Positions 25,750 through 36,956 of a DNA stretch of 40,169 nucleotides are shown in pieces (position 1 is the stretch's first letter; the number at the start of each line of letters is the position of its first letter). The stretch covers positions 1 to 40,169 of the forward strand of contig JAHIUD010000049.1 of the NCBI GenBank assembly GCA_018817515.1, read 5' to 3'. The position numbers were made by a program, and so were the translations under genes. The notes beneath the pieces are model-generated. The model saw only the letters and a list, made by a program, of their open reading frames with translations, ran no database searches and was not told where the DNA came from. Source of the DNA: Pseudomonadota bacterium. GTDB taxonomy: Bacteria; Desulfobacterota; Desulfovibrionia; Desulfovibrionales; Desulfovibrionaceae.

Positions 25750-25817
25750 AAAGGCTCCTGTATGTGCGTCGCCTGGGGAGGCGTCTGATGCGCGTGTGTT
25801 CGGTTTTCCTGCAAAAT

Positions 25818-25864
25818 CAAGGGGCGGGGCGGCGAGCATGCACTCTACCACACCCCGCCCCTTG
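25818..25864 (-). terminator. Terminator-like hairpin after secA
   Basis: Perfect 12-bp stem (CAAGGGGCGGGG with CCCCGCCCCTTG) and 23-nt loop starting 41 nt past the secA stop; the minus strand continues ATTTTGC. The T-run is short. Confidence 0.65.
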
Positions 25865-25905
25865 CAGCAATGCTGCTGGCGTGGTTTTTTAACCGCGAGG
25901 CCGGG

Positions 25906-28455
<2,550 letters not shown>

Positions 28456-28712
28456 GGGCGCAGGCTCCTCGATCCGGCCCGGGCTCTTGGCCCTGGCCAG
28501 CGGTATTTCAACATGTCGGCGCGGTCCTTGGAGCATGGCTCCCGGTGGTCCGGCGTCCCTTGGGTTCTGACGGTTTCGGGCGCGGGTTCGGGCATTGGGC
28601 CCTGGCTCGCGCAGCGGTGTTCTCGGACATTTCCGGGGCCGCGTCAAATCCCCGTGGGGGAGATAACGCCTGCTGGCCGTTCGTCAAGCCGCAACAGCCA
28701 TTCTCGGTTGCA

Positions 28713-30146
28713 TTAATCCGTTTTGACGATCTCCAGCCAGTGGCCGACCTGGGCATGCTGCCCGTGGCCTGCGGGCGCGGTGGCGGTCAGCTGCATGACG
28801 CAGCCGCTGCACCCGGTGAGCACGTACGCGCTGACGACCTCCGGCGCGGCAGTGAAGCCCAGGGCTCCATCCAGTCCGTTCCAGCAGGCCTGGCCCACTT
28901 GCGTCGAGAGTTCCGGCGCGGAGAGCTGCATGATGCCGCCGAAGCCGCAGCAGTTGGCCTTGGCCGGGGTGCGCAGCCGTGCGCCCAAGAGGCTGGACAT
29001 GAGCTTGCAGTCCGCGTCGCCGGGGTCGCCAGGAAGGACGGCGTGGCAGGGCCGGTGCCAGCCCACCACCGTGGGCACGCCGCGCCCCACTTTCCCCGCC
29101 GCACCGGAGAGCAGGCCCGAGAGCGGCGTCACGCTGGCGGCCCAGAGCGCTTCCTCGTCGCTGTTTGCGAAAATTCCCGCGCCTGCCCCTGGTGCGGCGT
29201 AATCCGCCAGGCCCTTGCGGCAGGTGGCGCAGTAGGTGACGAGGAGCGGGCGGTCGGCCTTGCGCCAGGCCTCGACATTGGCGCGCCGCGCCGTGAGCTG
29301 GTCCTCGGGCAGCCCGGCCACGCCGAGCGTCGACCCGCAGCAGGAGAATCCGGCTTCGGCGAGGTTCGCGCCCAGGCCGCGCAGCAGAAAGCGCGCCGCC
29401 TGGCCCCAGGCCTTGCGCGGGCCGCTCCCTACGCAGCCGTCGAACAGGACCACCGGGCGCTCGCCGTATTGCTGGCGAAATTCCTCCACCGGAAAGCGCG
29501 TGACGGTCAGCCAGGGCCGGAGCCCATTATCCGGGCGAAGTCCGCGCAGGCCCTTGAGGGCCAGGCCGAGATTCGCGGGAGTCAAGGCTTCGGGGATGAG
29601 TCCCGCGCCCTTGGCCGCCAGGGACCAGCAGGGCTGTAGTTTGGTGACCCACTGCTTCCACAGCCACTGGCGGAAGTCCGGGTGCTCCGCGCGCAGGCGG
29701 GCGACGAGCCGGGGCACGCTGACGCCCTGGGGGCACAGCTTTTCGCACTTGCCGCAGGCCAGGCACAGGCTGGCCAGTTCGGCCACGGCGTCGTCGTCCA
29801 GGGTGGCGGCGGTGAACTTCGACGGCCCGGAGAGCAGGGCCTTGGCGCGCGGGGACAGCTCCTCGCGGTTTGTCGCCGCAAACAGCGGGCACAGTTCCAG
29901 GCAGCAGCCGCAGAGCACGCAGTCGCGCTCCGGCTTGGCGTTGGTTTTGGCGTTGTGGTTGGCGTTGGAATTGTCGTTGGAAGCGACGTTGGAATTGCCG
30001 TTGGAAGCGGCGTCGGGCTTTTCGCCGGAAGCGGCGGCTGGCGCGGCTTTGGCGCCGGGCACGCCGTTGACGTCCTCGTTGTTTTGGGCGTCGAAAGTGT
30101 CGTTGGTCTTGGCGTCGTGTGTATCGTCGTGTTTCACGTTGGGCAC
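28713..30146 (-). CDS. glcF: Fe-S subunit of glycolate/D-lactate-type oxidase (GlcF-like)
   Basis: 477 residues from GTG 30146. After an unusual 75-residue N-terminal part rich in Asn, Asp, Ala and Lys there are two [4Fe-4S] motifs (C76-C86, CVLCGCCLELCP; and CLACGKCEKLCP near 128) and two CCG domains, seen as SCCGSTLG and NCCGFGG, which bind further iron-sulfur or haem-linked cofactors. It passes electrons from the FAD subunit, encoded directly upstream, to the quinone pool or another carrier. The stop of glcD (30153) and this GTG are 6 nt apart. An internal GTG (about residue 29) could give a shorter protein. Substrate: glycolate or D-lactate, as in E. coli GlcDEF; lactate is the likelier fuel in a sulfate reducer. 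Confidence 0.88.
   Translation of the reverse strand: MPNVKHDDTHDAKTNDTFDAQNNEDVNGVPGAKAAPAAASGEKPDAASNGNSNVASNDNSNANHNAKTNAKPERDCVLCGCCLELCPLFAATNREELSPRAKALLSGPSKFTAATLDDDAVAELASLCLACGKCEKLCPQGVSVPRLVARLRAEHPDFRQWLWKQWVTKLQPCWSLAAKGAGLIPEALTPANLGLALKGLRGLRPDNGLRPWLTVTRFPVEEFRQQYGERPVVLFDGCVGSGPRKAWGQAARFLLRGLGANLAEAGFSCCGSTLGVAGLPEDQLTARRANVEAWRKADRPLLVTYCATCRKGLADYAAPGAGAGIFANSDEEALWAASVTPLSGLLSGAAGKVGRGVPTVVGWHRPCHAVLPGDPGDADCKLMSSLLGARLRTPAKANCCGFGGIMQLSAPELSTQVGQACWNGLDGALGFTAAPEVVSAYVLTGCSGCVMQLTATAPAGHGQHAQVGHWLEIVKTD
29964..30011 (-). repeat. 24-bp tandem repeat in glcF coding for an Asn-rich octapeptide
   Basis: Two adjacent 24-bp copies (29964-29987 and 29988-30011) differ at two bases. 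They encode ASNGNSNV and ASNDNSNA, residues 47-62 of GlcF, in frame. Confidence 0.85.
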
Positions 30147-30152
30147 CTGGAC

Positions 30153-31550
30153 CTAGACCCAGCCCTTGCCGGGGTTCAGGATGCCCGAGGGGTCGAAGAC
30201 CTGCTTGATGCCCGCCATGAGTTCGCGCTCGGTCTCGGAGAGCTGCCAGGACACATACGGGGCCTTGGTGATGCCCGTGCCGTGCTCGCCGGATATTGTC
30301 CCGCCGAGCGACAAGGTCAGCCGGAACACGGCCTCCTTGCAGGCCTTGGCCCGCGTACGCTGGCCCTCGTCGGCCGCGTCGTAGATGATGTTCACGTGGA
30401 TGTTGCCGTCGCCCAGGTGCCCGTAGCAGGCCACGTGGGTGTTGTTCTCCGCCCCGATGGCCTGGAAGCCCTCCACGGCCTCCACGGTCTTGCCGCGCGG
30501 CACGGCCACGTCCTCGCCCAGCTTGTCCGGCCCGAGCTGGAAGGCTGCCGGGCTCACCAGGCGGCGGATCTCCCACAGGGGCTCTTCCTCCTTGGGACCG
30601 AGGCCTTTGAGCAGGCAGGAAGGGTTGGCCCGGGACAGCGCCTGCTCCAGCCGGATGATGTCTTCAGCCAGGGCGCTGGCCGAGCCGTCGACCTTGAGCA
30701 GCAGCACGGCCTGGGTGTTGTCCGGCCAGGGCACGTCCTTGATCTGCGCGATGCCCCGGCAGGCCGTGGCGTCCATGAACTCCATGGCCGTGGGCAGGAT
30801 GCCCGCGCGGAACACGCCTTTGGCTCCTTCCAGCGCCGCCACAAGCGAGGGGAAGGCCGCCAGAACAGTGGCCGAGGACTCCGGCAGGGGCAAAAGCTTC
30901 AGCGTCAGCTTGGTGAAAATGCCCAGCGTGCCGCAGGAGCCCACGAACAGGCGCGTGAGGTCCAGGCCCACCACGTTCTTGTGGGTGCGGCCCCCGGCGT
31001 CGCAGATTTTCCCGCCCGGCAGCACCGCGCGCACGCCCAGCACGTAGTCGCGCGTGACGCCGTACTTCACCGCGCGCATGCCGCCCGCGCAGGTGGAGAC
31101 ATTGCCGCCCAGCGTCGAAATCTTGAGGCTGGCCGGGTCCGGCGGGTAGAAGAGCTTCTGCTTTTGCGTCAGCGCCTGGAACTCCGCCGTGACCACGCCG
31201 GGCTCCACCTCGGCGCAGAAGTCGCCCGCGTTGATGTCCAGCACGCGGTTGAGCCACAGGGTCGAGACGACCACGCCCCCAAACGCCGGAACCGCGCCGC
31301 CGCTCATGCCCGTGCCGCGCAGCCGGGGCACCAGCGGCATGCGCTCGGCCTCGGCCCACTTGAGCAGCTCCACGATCTGGTCTTCGGTGCGGGGCCTGAC
31401 GACAGCCCAGGGCAGGGCCGAGCGGCGGCTGGAGTCCGCGCCGAACACGGCCATTTCCTCCGGCTTGGTGACGAGTCCCTCGCCGGGGAAGAGCTGTTCC
31501 AGGAAGCGCAGGTGCGTTGGCGTGAGGGCGGGGGCGAGTGCTGTTGTCAT
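30153..31550 (-). CDS. glcD: FAD-binding glycolate/D-lactate oxidase subunit
   Basis: 465 residues of the FAD_binding_4 / FAD-oxidase_C family. RLRGTGMSGGAVP and the central GTLGIFTKLTLKLLPLP sit in the FAD domain; the substrate domain carries CYGHLGDGNIHVN (from 375) and GGTISGEHGTG (from 416). It oxidises a 2-hydroxyacid, most likely D-lactate or glycolate, with electrons going to the Fe-S subunit encoded next. ATG 31550 has only a weak ribosome site, GGATTC. It lies 40 nt after smpB. In E. coli GlcD works with GlcE and GlcF; no GlcE is here, so the enzyme is a two-gene version. Confidence 0.92.
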   Translation of the reverse strand: MTTALAPALTPTHLRFLEQLFPGEGLVTKPEEMAVFGADSSRRSALPWAVVRPRTEDQIVELLKWAEAERMPLVPRLRGTGMSGGAVPAFGGVVVSTLWLNRVLDINAGDFCAEVEPGVVTAEFQALTQKQKLFYPPDPASLKISTLGGNVSTCAGGMRAVKYGVTRDYVLGVRAVLPGGKICDAGGRTHKNVVGLDLTRLFVGSCGTLGIFTKLTLKLLPLPESSATVLAAFPSLVAALEGAKGVFRAGILPTAMEFMDATACRGIAQIKDVPWPDNTQAVLLLKVDGSASALAEDIIRLEQALSRANPSCLLKGLGPKEEEPLWEIRRLVSPAAFQLGPDKLGEDVAVPRGKTVEAVEGFQAIGAENNTHVACYGHLGDGNIHVNIIYDAADEGQRTRAKACKEAVFRLTLSLGGTISGEHGTGITKAPYVSWQLSETERELMAGIKQVFDPSGILNPGKGWV

Positions 31551-31590
31551 GGCGAATCCAGGGGGAAGGCCGCCGGGTGCTCGGCGGGTG

Positions 31591-32070
31591 TTATTTCCGG
31601 TAGTCCGACAACTGTCGCGCGGTGTCCCGCGCCATGTCCCGGGCCTTGATGTCGTCGCGGCGGTCGTGCACGTTCTTGCCCTTGCCCAGCGCTATTTGCA
31701 GCTTCACGCGGCCGTTCTTGAAGTAAAGCTTGACCGGGATGACGGTGAGGCCCTTTTGCGAGGCCAGGGCCTGCAGCTTGTCGATCTCGCGGCCGTGCAG
31801 CAAGAGCTTGCGCTCGCGGGTGGGTTCGTGCGGGTCCATGCCCGCGTTGGCATAGGGCGCGATGTGCACGCCGGTGAGCCAGGCCTCGTCATTTGTGAAG
31901 CGCACGTAGCCGTCCATGAAGTTCACGCGGCCCTCGCGCAGGCTTTTCAGCTCCGAGCCCATGAGCACGAGGCCTGCCTCGAAGACCTCCAGGAATTCAT
32001 AGAGCCTGCGCGCCTGCTTGTTGGTGGCGATGAGCTTCTCGCCCGCGTGGCGATTGGGATTTTCGGTCAT
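31591..32070 (-). CDS. smpB: SsrA-binding protein SmpB
   Basis: 159 residues, normal length. It binds tmRNA and carries it to stalled ribosomes. [10 protein letters not shown] at the N-terminus, the [15 protein letters not shown] segment, and the C-terminal [18 protein letters not shown] tail, which reaches the decoding centre, are all present. ATG 32070 is 3 nt after the ptsI stop, so it is translationally coupled. No tmRNA gene is in the window. Confidence 0.97.
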   Translation of the reverse strand: MTENPNRHAGEKLIATNKQARRLYEFLEVFEAGLVLMGSELKSLREGRVNFMDGYVRFTNDEAWLTGVHIAPYANAGMDPHEPTRERKLLLHGREIDKLQALASQKGLTVIPVKLYFKNGRVKLQIALGKGKNVHDRRDDIKARDMARDTARQLSDYRK

Positions 32071-32073
32071 GGG

Positions 32074-33858
32074 CTAGCCCCCGAGATCGTCGTTGTCCAG
32101 GAGCGAGGCAAAGAATGTGAGCTCTTCCGGGTATTTGTTGAAGATGGTGTCGCGCACCAGACGGTTGATCTTGCCCACGGTGCGGCAGGCCAGAACCTCG
32201 CGCAACAGCGCCTTGCACTCGCTCATGCGGGCCTGGCGGATGATGCGCTTGATGCCGGGAATGGCCTGGGGCGACAGGCTGATGCAGTCGATCTGCATGC
32301 CCATGAGGATGGGCACGCAAAACGGGTCGCTGGCCACCTCGCCGCACAGACTGGCCTCGATGCCGGCCTGGTGCGCGGCGTCGACCACGTGCTTGATGCT
32401 GCGCAAAATGGCCGGGTGCAGCGGCTGGTACAGGTAGCTCACGTGCGGGTTGGTGCGGTCGATGCCCACGCTGTACTGGATAAGGTCGTTGGTGCCGATG
32501 CTGAAGAAGTCGACCTCTTCGGCCAAAAGATTGGCGATCATCACCGCCGCAGGCAGCTCGATCATGATGCCGATGGGCATGTCCTGGTTGAAGCGCTTGC
32601 CCTCGGTGCGCAATTCCTCCTGGGCCTCGCGCAGCTTGGCCTTGGCCCGGCGCACCTCGCGCAGGCCGGAGATCATGGGGAACATGATGCTCACATTGCC
32701 GTAGGCGCTGGCCCGGGCGATGGCTTTCAACTGGGTTTTGAACAATTCCGGGTGCTGCATGCAGAAGCGGATGGCCCGCAGGCCCATGGCCGGGTTGGCC
32801 TCTTCCAGCGCGCCGAAGCTGGCGATGGTCTTGTCCGCGCCGAGGTCCAGCGTGCGGAAGATGACCTTGCGCGGGCTCATGATGGCCGCGAGGTCGGAAT
32901 ACTTGTCGGCCAGCTCGTCTTCCCCGGGCAGGTCGATGCGGTTTAAGTAGCTGTATTCCGTGCGGTACAGGCCGATGCCCTCGCCGCCGTTGTCCAGCAC
33001 CGCGGCCACTTCCTCGATGAGCTCGATGTTGGCCAGGACCTGCACGCGGTAGCCGTCGATGGTCTCCGCCGGGAGCTGGCAGCCCCGGTAGATGCGGCGC
33101 TGGTAGTCCTCGAACTGTGCGCCGAGCTCGTTGAATTCGGCCAGCTCGTCCTCGTCGGGGTCCACCAGGATGCGGCCGCCCACGCCGTCCATGATGACCA
33201 GGTCGCCATCGTTGACCGCGTCTTCCAGGTCGGCCACGCCCACCAGGGCCGGGATGCCCAGCGTGCGGGCCATGATGCCCGTGTGCGAGGTCTTGCCGCC
33301 CTGGGCCGTGGCAAAGCCCATGATCTTGGAGACTTCCAGCGCAACCGTGTCCGCCGGGGTCAGGTCGTGGGCCATGATGATGACCCGGCCCTCCACGGCC
33401 AGAAGCTCGGGCACGGTGCCCAAAAGCCGCGACATGACGCGGTCGCTCATGACGCGCACGTCTTGCAGGCGCTCGCGGATGTAGAGATCGTCGAGCACGC
33501 CGAAGGCCTTCTCCAGCTCGGCCACGGCCTTTTCCAGCGCCCACTCGGCGTTGACGCCCAGTTCGCGGATCAGTTTGGCTGCGGCCCCGGCCAGCTTGGG
33601 GTCTTTTAAAATCATCAGGTGCGAGTCGAGGATGTGCTTGTGTTCCTTGAGCTCGGCCGGGATGCGGTCGCGGGCGGTGGCGAGTTCGGCCTCCACGCTG
33701 GCGAAGGCCTCGCGCAGGCGCGATTCCTCCTCGGCCACCAGGGCGGGCGGAATGGTCTGGCGCGGCAGCTCGGAGCGGTGCCTGCGGTTGACGAACACGG
33801 CCTTGCCGATGGCGAAGCCCGTGGACACCGATATGCCGCGAACGATGACTCTGGCCAC
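32074..33858 (-). CDS. ptsI: PTS enzyme I (phosphoenolpyruvate-protein phosphotransferase)
   Basis: 594 residues. It takes phosphate from phosphoenolpyruvate and gives it to HPr. The phosphorylated histidine is H192 in GGKTSHTGIMAR; the PEP-binding C-domain shows NEEANPAMGLRAIR-like EEANPAMGLRAIR and the catalytic SLCGEVASDP. Start GTG 33858 overlaps the ptsH stop by one base (TAGTG) with GGGGAG five bases upstream. N-terminus MARVIVRGISVSTG is typical. Confidence 0.97.
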   Translation of the reverse strand: MARVIVRGISVSTGFAIGKAVFVNRRHRSELPRQTIPPALVAEEESRLREAFASVEAELATARDRIPAELKEHKHILDSHLMILKDPKLAGAAAKLIRELGVNAEWALEKAVAELEKAFGVLDDLYIRERLQDVRVMSDRVMSRLLGTVPELLAVEGRVIIMAHDLTPADTVALEVSKIMGFATAQGGKTSHTGIMARTLGIPALVGVADLEDAVNDGDLVIMDGVGGRILVDPDEDELAEFNELGAQFEDYQRRIYRGCQLPAETIDGYRVQVLANIELIEEVAAVLDNGGEGIGLYRTEYSYLNRIDLPGEDELADKYSDLAAIMSPRKVIFRTLDLGADKTIASFGALEEANPAMGLRAIRFCMQHPELFKTQLKAIARASAYGNVSIMFPMISGLREVRRAKAKLREAQEELRTEGKRFNQDMPIGIMIELPAAVMIANLLAEEVDFFSIGTNDLIQYSVGIDRTNPHVSYLYQPLHPAILRSIKHVVDAAHQAGIEASLCGEVASDPFCVPILMGMQIDCISLSPQAIPGIKRIIRQARMSECKALLREVLACRTVGKINRLVRDTIFNKYPEELTFFASLLDNDDLGG

Positions 33859-34172
33859 TATTTCTCCCCGAACTTGGCGGCGAAAAGCTCCGTCAGGCGG
33901 TCCACGGCCTGGGGCGCGTCCGCGCCGCAGGCGCGGATCTCAAGGGTGCTGCCCATGCCCGCCGAGAGCGTCAGGATGTCCAGGATGCTTTTGGCGTCCA
34001 CGGTTTGTCCCTGGGCCTCGATGCTGATCTTGGCGACAAAGGCCTGGGCCTCGCGGGCGATCTGGCTGGCCGGGCGTGCGTGCAGGCCGAGCTGGTTGGT
34101 CACCAGCACCTGCCGCACGCTCTGCTCTCCGGCAGAGGCGTCTGAATCCATGTTTGCGCTCGTATCAGACAT
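33858..34172 (-). CDS. ptsH: PTS phosphocarrier protein HPr
   Basis: 104 residues from ATG 34172, with about 16 residues more than E. coli HPr at the N-terminus. Phosphocarrier H31 lies in GLHARPAS; a serine at the regulatory Ser46 position (S62, DAKSILDIL) is present. It relays phosphate from EI to IIA proteins. The ribosome site is weak (GGTTGGACA). A second ATG at 34151 would remove most of the extension. It ends in the one-base TAGTG overlap with ptsI. Confidence 0.93.
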   Translation of the reverse strand: MSDTSANMDSDASAGEQSVRQVLVTNQLGLHARPASQIAREAQAFVAKISIEAQGQTVDAKSILDILTLSAGMGSTLEIRACGADAPQAVDRLTELFAAKFGEK

Positions 34173-34185
34173 TGTCCAACCGTAC

Positions 34186-34998
34186 TTATTGCCCCAGGGG
34201 CGACCAGGGGAGGCCCAGGGGAACGCCGCTGGCGGCGTGTTGCATGAGCCAGGGGATGGCGCACAGCGCCCACAAAACAATCCCGGCGATGATCCACCTG
34301 GGCAGGATGGGACGCAGGGTCAAAACTCCGGCCAGGCCCAGCGCGCCTATGCCCCAGGCCCAGGAGACGAAGTCCTTGGCGGGGAAGAGCTGCGTCCACA
34401 AAACCAGGAGCAGAGCCGCGTTGATGAACTTGATGCGCCTGCCCCAGTTGATGAGATCCCAGTTTCTGAGGGCCCCGAGGAAGCTGAAGCCTCTGCGCAG
34501 GCCCCCAAGAAAAGTGTACACACGAAAGACCTGCAATCCAAGAAAAAAGAAAATGCCCATTCCGAGCGGCAGGGCGCGGTGCCCGGCCAGCAAAAGGCTG
34601 GCGCTGGAAAGCGCCCAGAAGATGAGCAGGCTGCCCGCGAACACGGAGTCGCCGATGGCGGACAAAGTGTAGCTGGTGGTGTTCTTGACCTTTTCCAGTG
34701 CGTCGGGCGGCAGCCTGCGGCCCGCGATGTCCGCCTCCACGGCCAGGAAGATGCCCACCAGGCAGGGCACCCAGAAGGGATGCGAGCTGAAGTGCCGGGC
34801 GTAGCGCTTGAGCGCCTGCTCCCGTGCCTTTGTCTCCTTGTGGATGACCCACAGCCCCGGCTGCATGGCGTAGAGGATGCCCACGCTCATGAGCCCGCGC
34901 GGGTTCATGGACGCGCCCACCAGATACGTGCGCAGAAAGCAGCGCAGGTAGGCCTTGCCGCGCTCGGTCCAGAAGCCGGCCACCTCGGCGGCGGCCAT
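34186..34998 (-). CDS. PTS mannose-family IID membrane subunit
   Basis: 270 residues, full family length. The family segments TYLVGASMNPRGLMSVGILY and FSSHPFWVPCLVGIFLAVE lie in the first half; hydrophobic segments follow in the second. IID pairs with IIC to form the membrane channel of mannose/fructose/sorbose-type PTS systems. ATG 34998 comes 1 nt after the bioB stop, so translation is coupled. No IIA, IIB or IIC gene is in the window; immediately upstream is bioB. It lies 13 nt ahead of ptsH. Confidence 0.93.
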   Translation of the reverse strand: MAAAEVAGFWTERGKAYLRCFLRTYLVGASMNPRGLMSVGILYAMQPGLWVIHKETKAREQALKRYARHFSSHPFWVPCLVGIFLAVEADIAGRRLPPDALEKVKNTTSYTLSAIGDSVFAGSLLIFWALSSASLLLAGHRALPLGMGIFFFLGLQVFRVYTFLGGLRRGFSFLGALRNWDLINWGRRIKFINAALLLVLWTQLFPAKDFVSWAWGIGALGLAGVLTLRPILPRWIIAGIVLWALCAIPWLMQHAASGVPLGLPWSPLGQ

Positions 34999-34999
34999 G

Positions 35000-36079
35000 T
35001 CAGCGGACCTTTCCAGGTGAGCCGCCGGGTCCCGTGGCGGCTCCCGTGCCCGTGGCGGTGGTGAGGCCGGTCATGGAATGAAAGCCCAGCTCGCGCGCCA
35101 GGGCCAGGTCGGCCTCGGCCGGGGAGCCCGCGATGGTCAGGTAGTCGCCGATCATCAGCCCGCTGGCGCCGGAATTGAGCAGCTCGCGCTGGCCCGCGCC
35201 GCCCGGCTCGCCGAACACCGCGCCGCGCCCGCCGCACACGCGCAGGTTGGCGTGGGGCAGCATGAGCCGGAGCAGCGCCAGGATGCCCAACGCCTCCGGT
35301 CGGGGGAGCACCGGCCGGTGCTCCAGGCGCGTGCCCGCGATGGGCACCAGGAAATTCACCGGCACGTTCTTGACGCCCAGGTCAAGGAGCGTTTGGCCCA
35401 GCTCCGCGCGCTGTTCCCAGCTCTCGCCCAGGCCGAAGATGCCGCCGCAGCATACGAAGAGTCCGGCGGCCAGGGCCTGGCGCACGACCTCCACATCGTC
35501 CTCGTAGGCGTGGGTGGTGCAGATCTGCGGGAAGAAGCTTCTGGCCGTCTCCAGGTTGTGGTGCACGCCCGAGAGGCCCGCCTGCGTCAGCCGCGCAAGG
35601 CGCTCCGGGGACAGCAGGCCCACGGACGCGTCGGCCTTGAGCCCGGTCTCGCGCACCAGGCGCACGGCGTCGAGCAGGCGCTTGAAGTCGCTCTCGCTCA
35701 AGGCCAGGCCGCTGGCCACGATGCCGAAGCGCGTGGCCCCGGCTGTGCGCGCGGCAACGGCGGCGCGGGCGATCTTCTTGGGGTCCAGGAAGCCGTGGCG
35801 CGGGCTGGCGGTCTTGTGGCGGCTGGACTGGGCGCAGAAGGCGCAGTCCTCGGAGCAGTTGCCGCTCTTGGCGTTGACGATGGCGCAGAGGTGCAGGTTG
35901 TTGTCGAAATTTCTGCGGCGCACGGAGCGGGCCCCGGCCAGCAGGCGCTCAAAGCCAGCGCCCTCGCCGGAGGCTGCGGCAGAGAGCACGGCTGTCAGCG
36001 CCGCCCCGTCCAGGGGGCGGTCGTCCAGGGCCAGGACGATAGCCCGGTCCAGTTCAGCCGTTGTGCCCGAGCCGCTCAT
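35000..36079 (-). CDS. bioB: Biotin synthase with an atypical auxiliary-cluster ligand set
   Basis: 359 residues. The radical-SAM cluster is bound by C75, C79 and C82 (CSEDCAFC). BioB inserts sulfur into dethiobiotin. By eye-alignment to E. coli BioB, two of the three [2Fe-2S] cysteines are missing: C97 is G119 and C128 is D150, while C188 (C210, VCCGG) and R260 (R285, CGGRG) are kept. Extra cysteines are at C65 (HLCAIVN), C187 (QICTTH), C211 and C282. A variant class with a different auxiliary cluster has been reported in anaerobes, and this protein fits that. ATG 36079 with AAGGA upstream lies inside rsmI (26-nt overlap); the 3' end is 1 nt from the IID gene. Confidence 0.92.
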   Translation of the reverse strand: MSGSGTTAELDRAIVLALDDRPLDGAALTAVLSAAASGEGAGFERLLAGARSVRRRNFDNNLHLCAIVNAKSGNCSEDCAFCAQSSRHKTASPRHGFLDPKKIARAAVAARTAGATRFGIVASGLALSESDFKRLLDAVRLVRETGLKADASVGLLSPERLARLTQAGLSGVHHNLETARSFFPQICTTHAYEDDVEVVRQALAAGLFVCCGGIFGLGESWEQRAELGQTLLDLGVKNVPVNFLVPIAGTRLEHRPVLPRPEALGILALLRLMLPHANLRVCGGRGAVFGEPGGAGQRELLNSGASGLMIGDYLTIAGSPAEADLALARELGFHSMTGLTTATGTGAATGPGGSPGKVR

Positions 36080-36956
36080 AAATTTCCTTCACGCTCATTC
36101 CCGGCACGCGGTCCGCGACGCGCCTGGCCACTTCGCGCGGTTTGCCGCCGCGCGCCTTCTCCTCCGCCATGATCTCGGCCAGAGCCGCTTCCTGGTCCGG
36201 GCCCGCCACGCCCAGACCCGCCGGGTCGCCCACGGGCTGCGGCCCGATGACCACGGTGACCTCGCCCAGCACGTCCAGGCTCGTGTCTGCAAGCCGCCCC
36301 AGACGACCCAGGATAAACTGCTCGTAAACCTTGGTCAATTCCCGGCACAGGGCGAATTCGCGGTCGCCCAGCACTTCCGCCGCCAGGGTTAGGGTGGCCG
36401 TCAGGCGGTCCTTGCGTTCAAAAAAGACAAGGGTTGCGCCGGTTCCCGCATGCCGGGAGAGCAGCTTCCTGGCCTGGCCCTTCTGGCGCGGCAGGAAGCC
36501 GAGAAAAGTGTACGGCGCGGGCGGCAGGCCGCAGGCCGAGAGCGCCACCACCGGGGCCGAGGGGCCGGGCAGGGAGGTCACGTGAAAGCCCGACTCGCGG
36601 CAGGCGCGCGCCAGGCGGTAGCCGGGGTCCGAGACGACCGGGGTCCCGGCATCGCTGATGAGCGCCACGGCCTGGCCCTGGCGGAGCATCTCCAGCACCT
36701 GCGGGATGCGCCCGGTCTCGTTGTGCTCGTGCAGGCTGAAAAAGCCTGGGCGCGCGCGGTCGATCAACAGCCGCCGGAAGAACAGCCCGGCGCGGCGGGT
36801 GTCCTCGGCCAGGATGGCATCGGCGCGGGTGAGCACGTCGCGGGCGCGGGGGGAGAGGTCGGCGTCGTTGCCGATGGGCGTGGCCACCAGGTACAGGCCG
36901 GGCGCAAGCGGGGCCGGGCCCGGCGTGGCGAAAGATTCAAGCGTGGCCGGGGTCAA
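36054..36956 (-). CDS. rsmI: 16S rRNA (cytidine1402-2'-O)-methyltransferase
   Basis: About 300 residues. RsmI methylates the ribose of C1402 in the ribosomal P site using SAM. GLYLVATPIGN, ILAEDTRRAG, SDAGTPVVSDPG and the C-terminal GMSVKEIYERL are family signatures. No ATG or GTG precedes the conserved first strand, so the best start is TTG 36956, which overlaps the stop of the upstream HD gene in the sequence TTGA. The ribosome site is modest (GGCGGA). It overlaps bioB by 26 nt. Confidence 0.92.
   Translation of the reverse strand: MTPATLESFATPGPAPLAPGLYLVATPIGNDADLSPRARDVLTRADAILAEDTRRAGLFFRRLLIDRARPGFFSLHEHNETGRIPQVLEMLRQGQAVALISDAGTPVVSDPGYRLARACRESGFHVTSLPGPSAPVVALSACGLPPAPYTFLGFLPRQKGQARKLLSRHAGTGATLVFFERKDRLTATLTLAAEVLGDREFALCRELTKVYEQFILGRLGRLADTSLDVLGEVTVVIGPQPVGDPAGLGVAGPDQEAALAEIMAEEKARGGKPREVARRVADRVPGMSVKEIYERLGHNG

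Noticed and set aside
28456-28712. Small gene or secM-like leader upstream of secA
   Set aside because: Open frames here have no ribosome site and no arrest-like peptide; only a poor TTGACG promoter candidate was seen.
29964-30011. CRISPR-like repeats
   Set aside because: The 24-bp copies are adjacent without spacers and lie in frame inside glcF; a tandem duplication, not a CRISPR.
29682-31649. Long + strand open frame (655 codons) across glcF and glcD
   Set aside because: Antisense to two clearly recognised genes; biased composition and no start signal.
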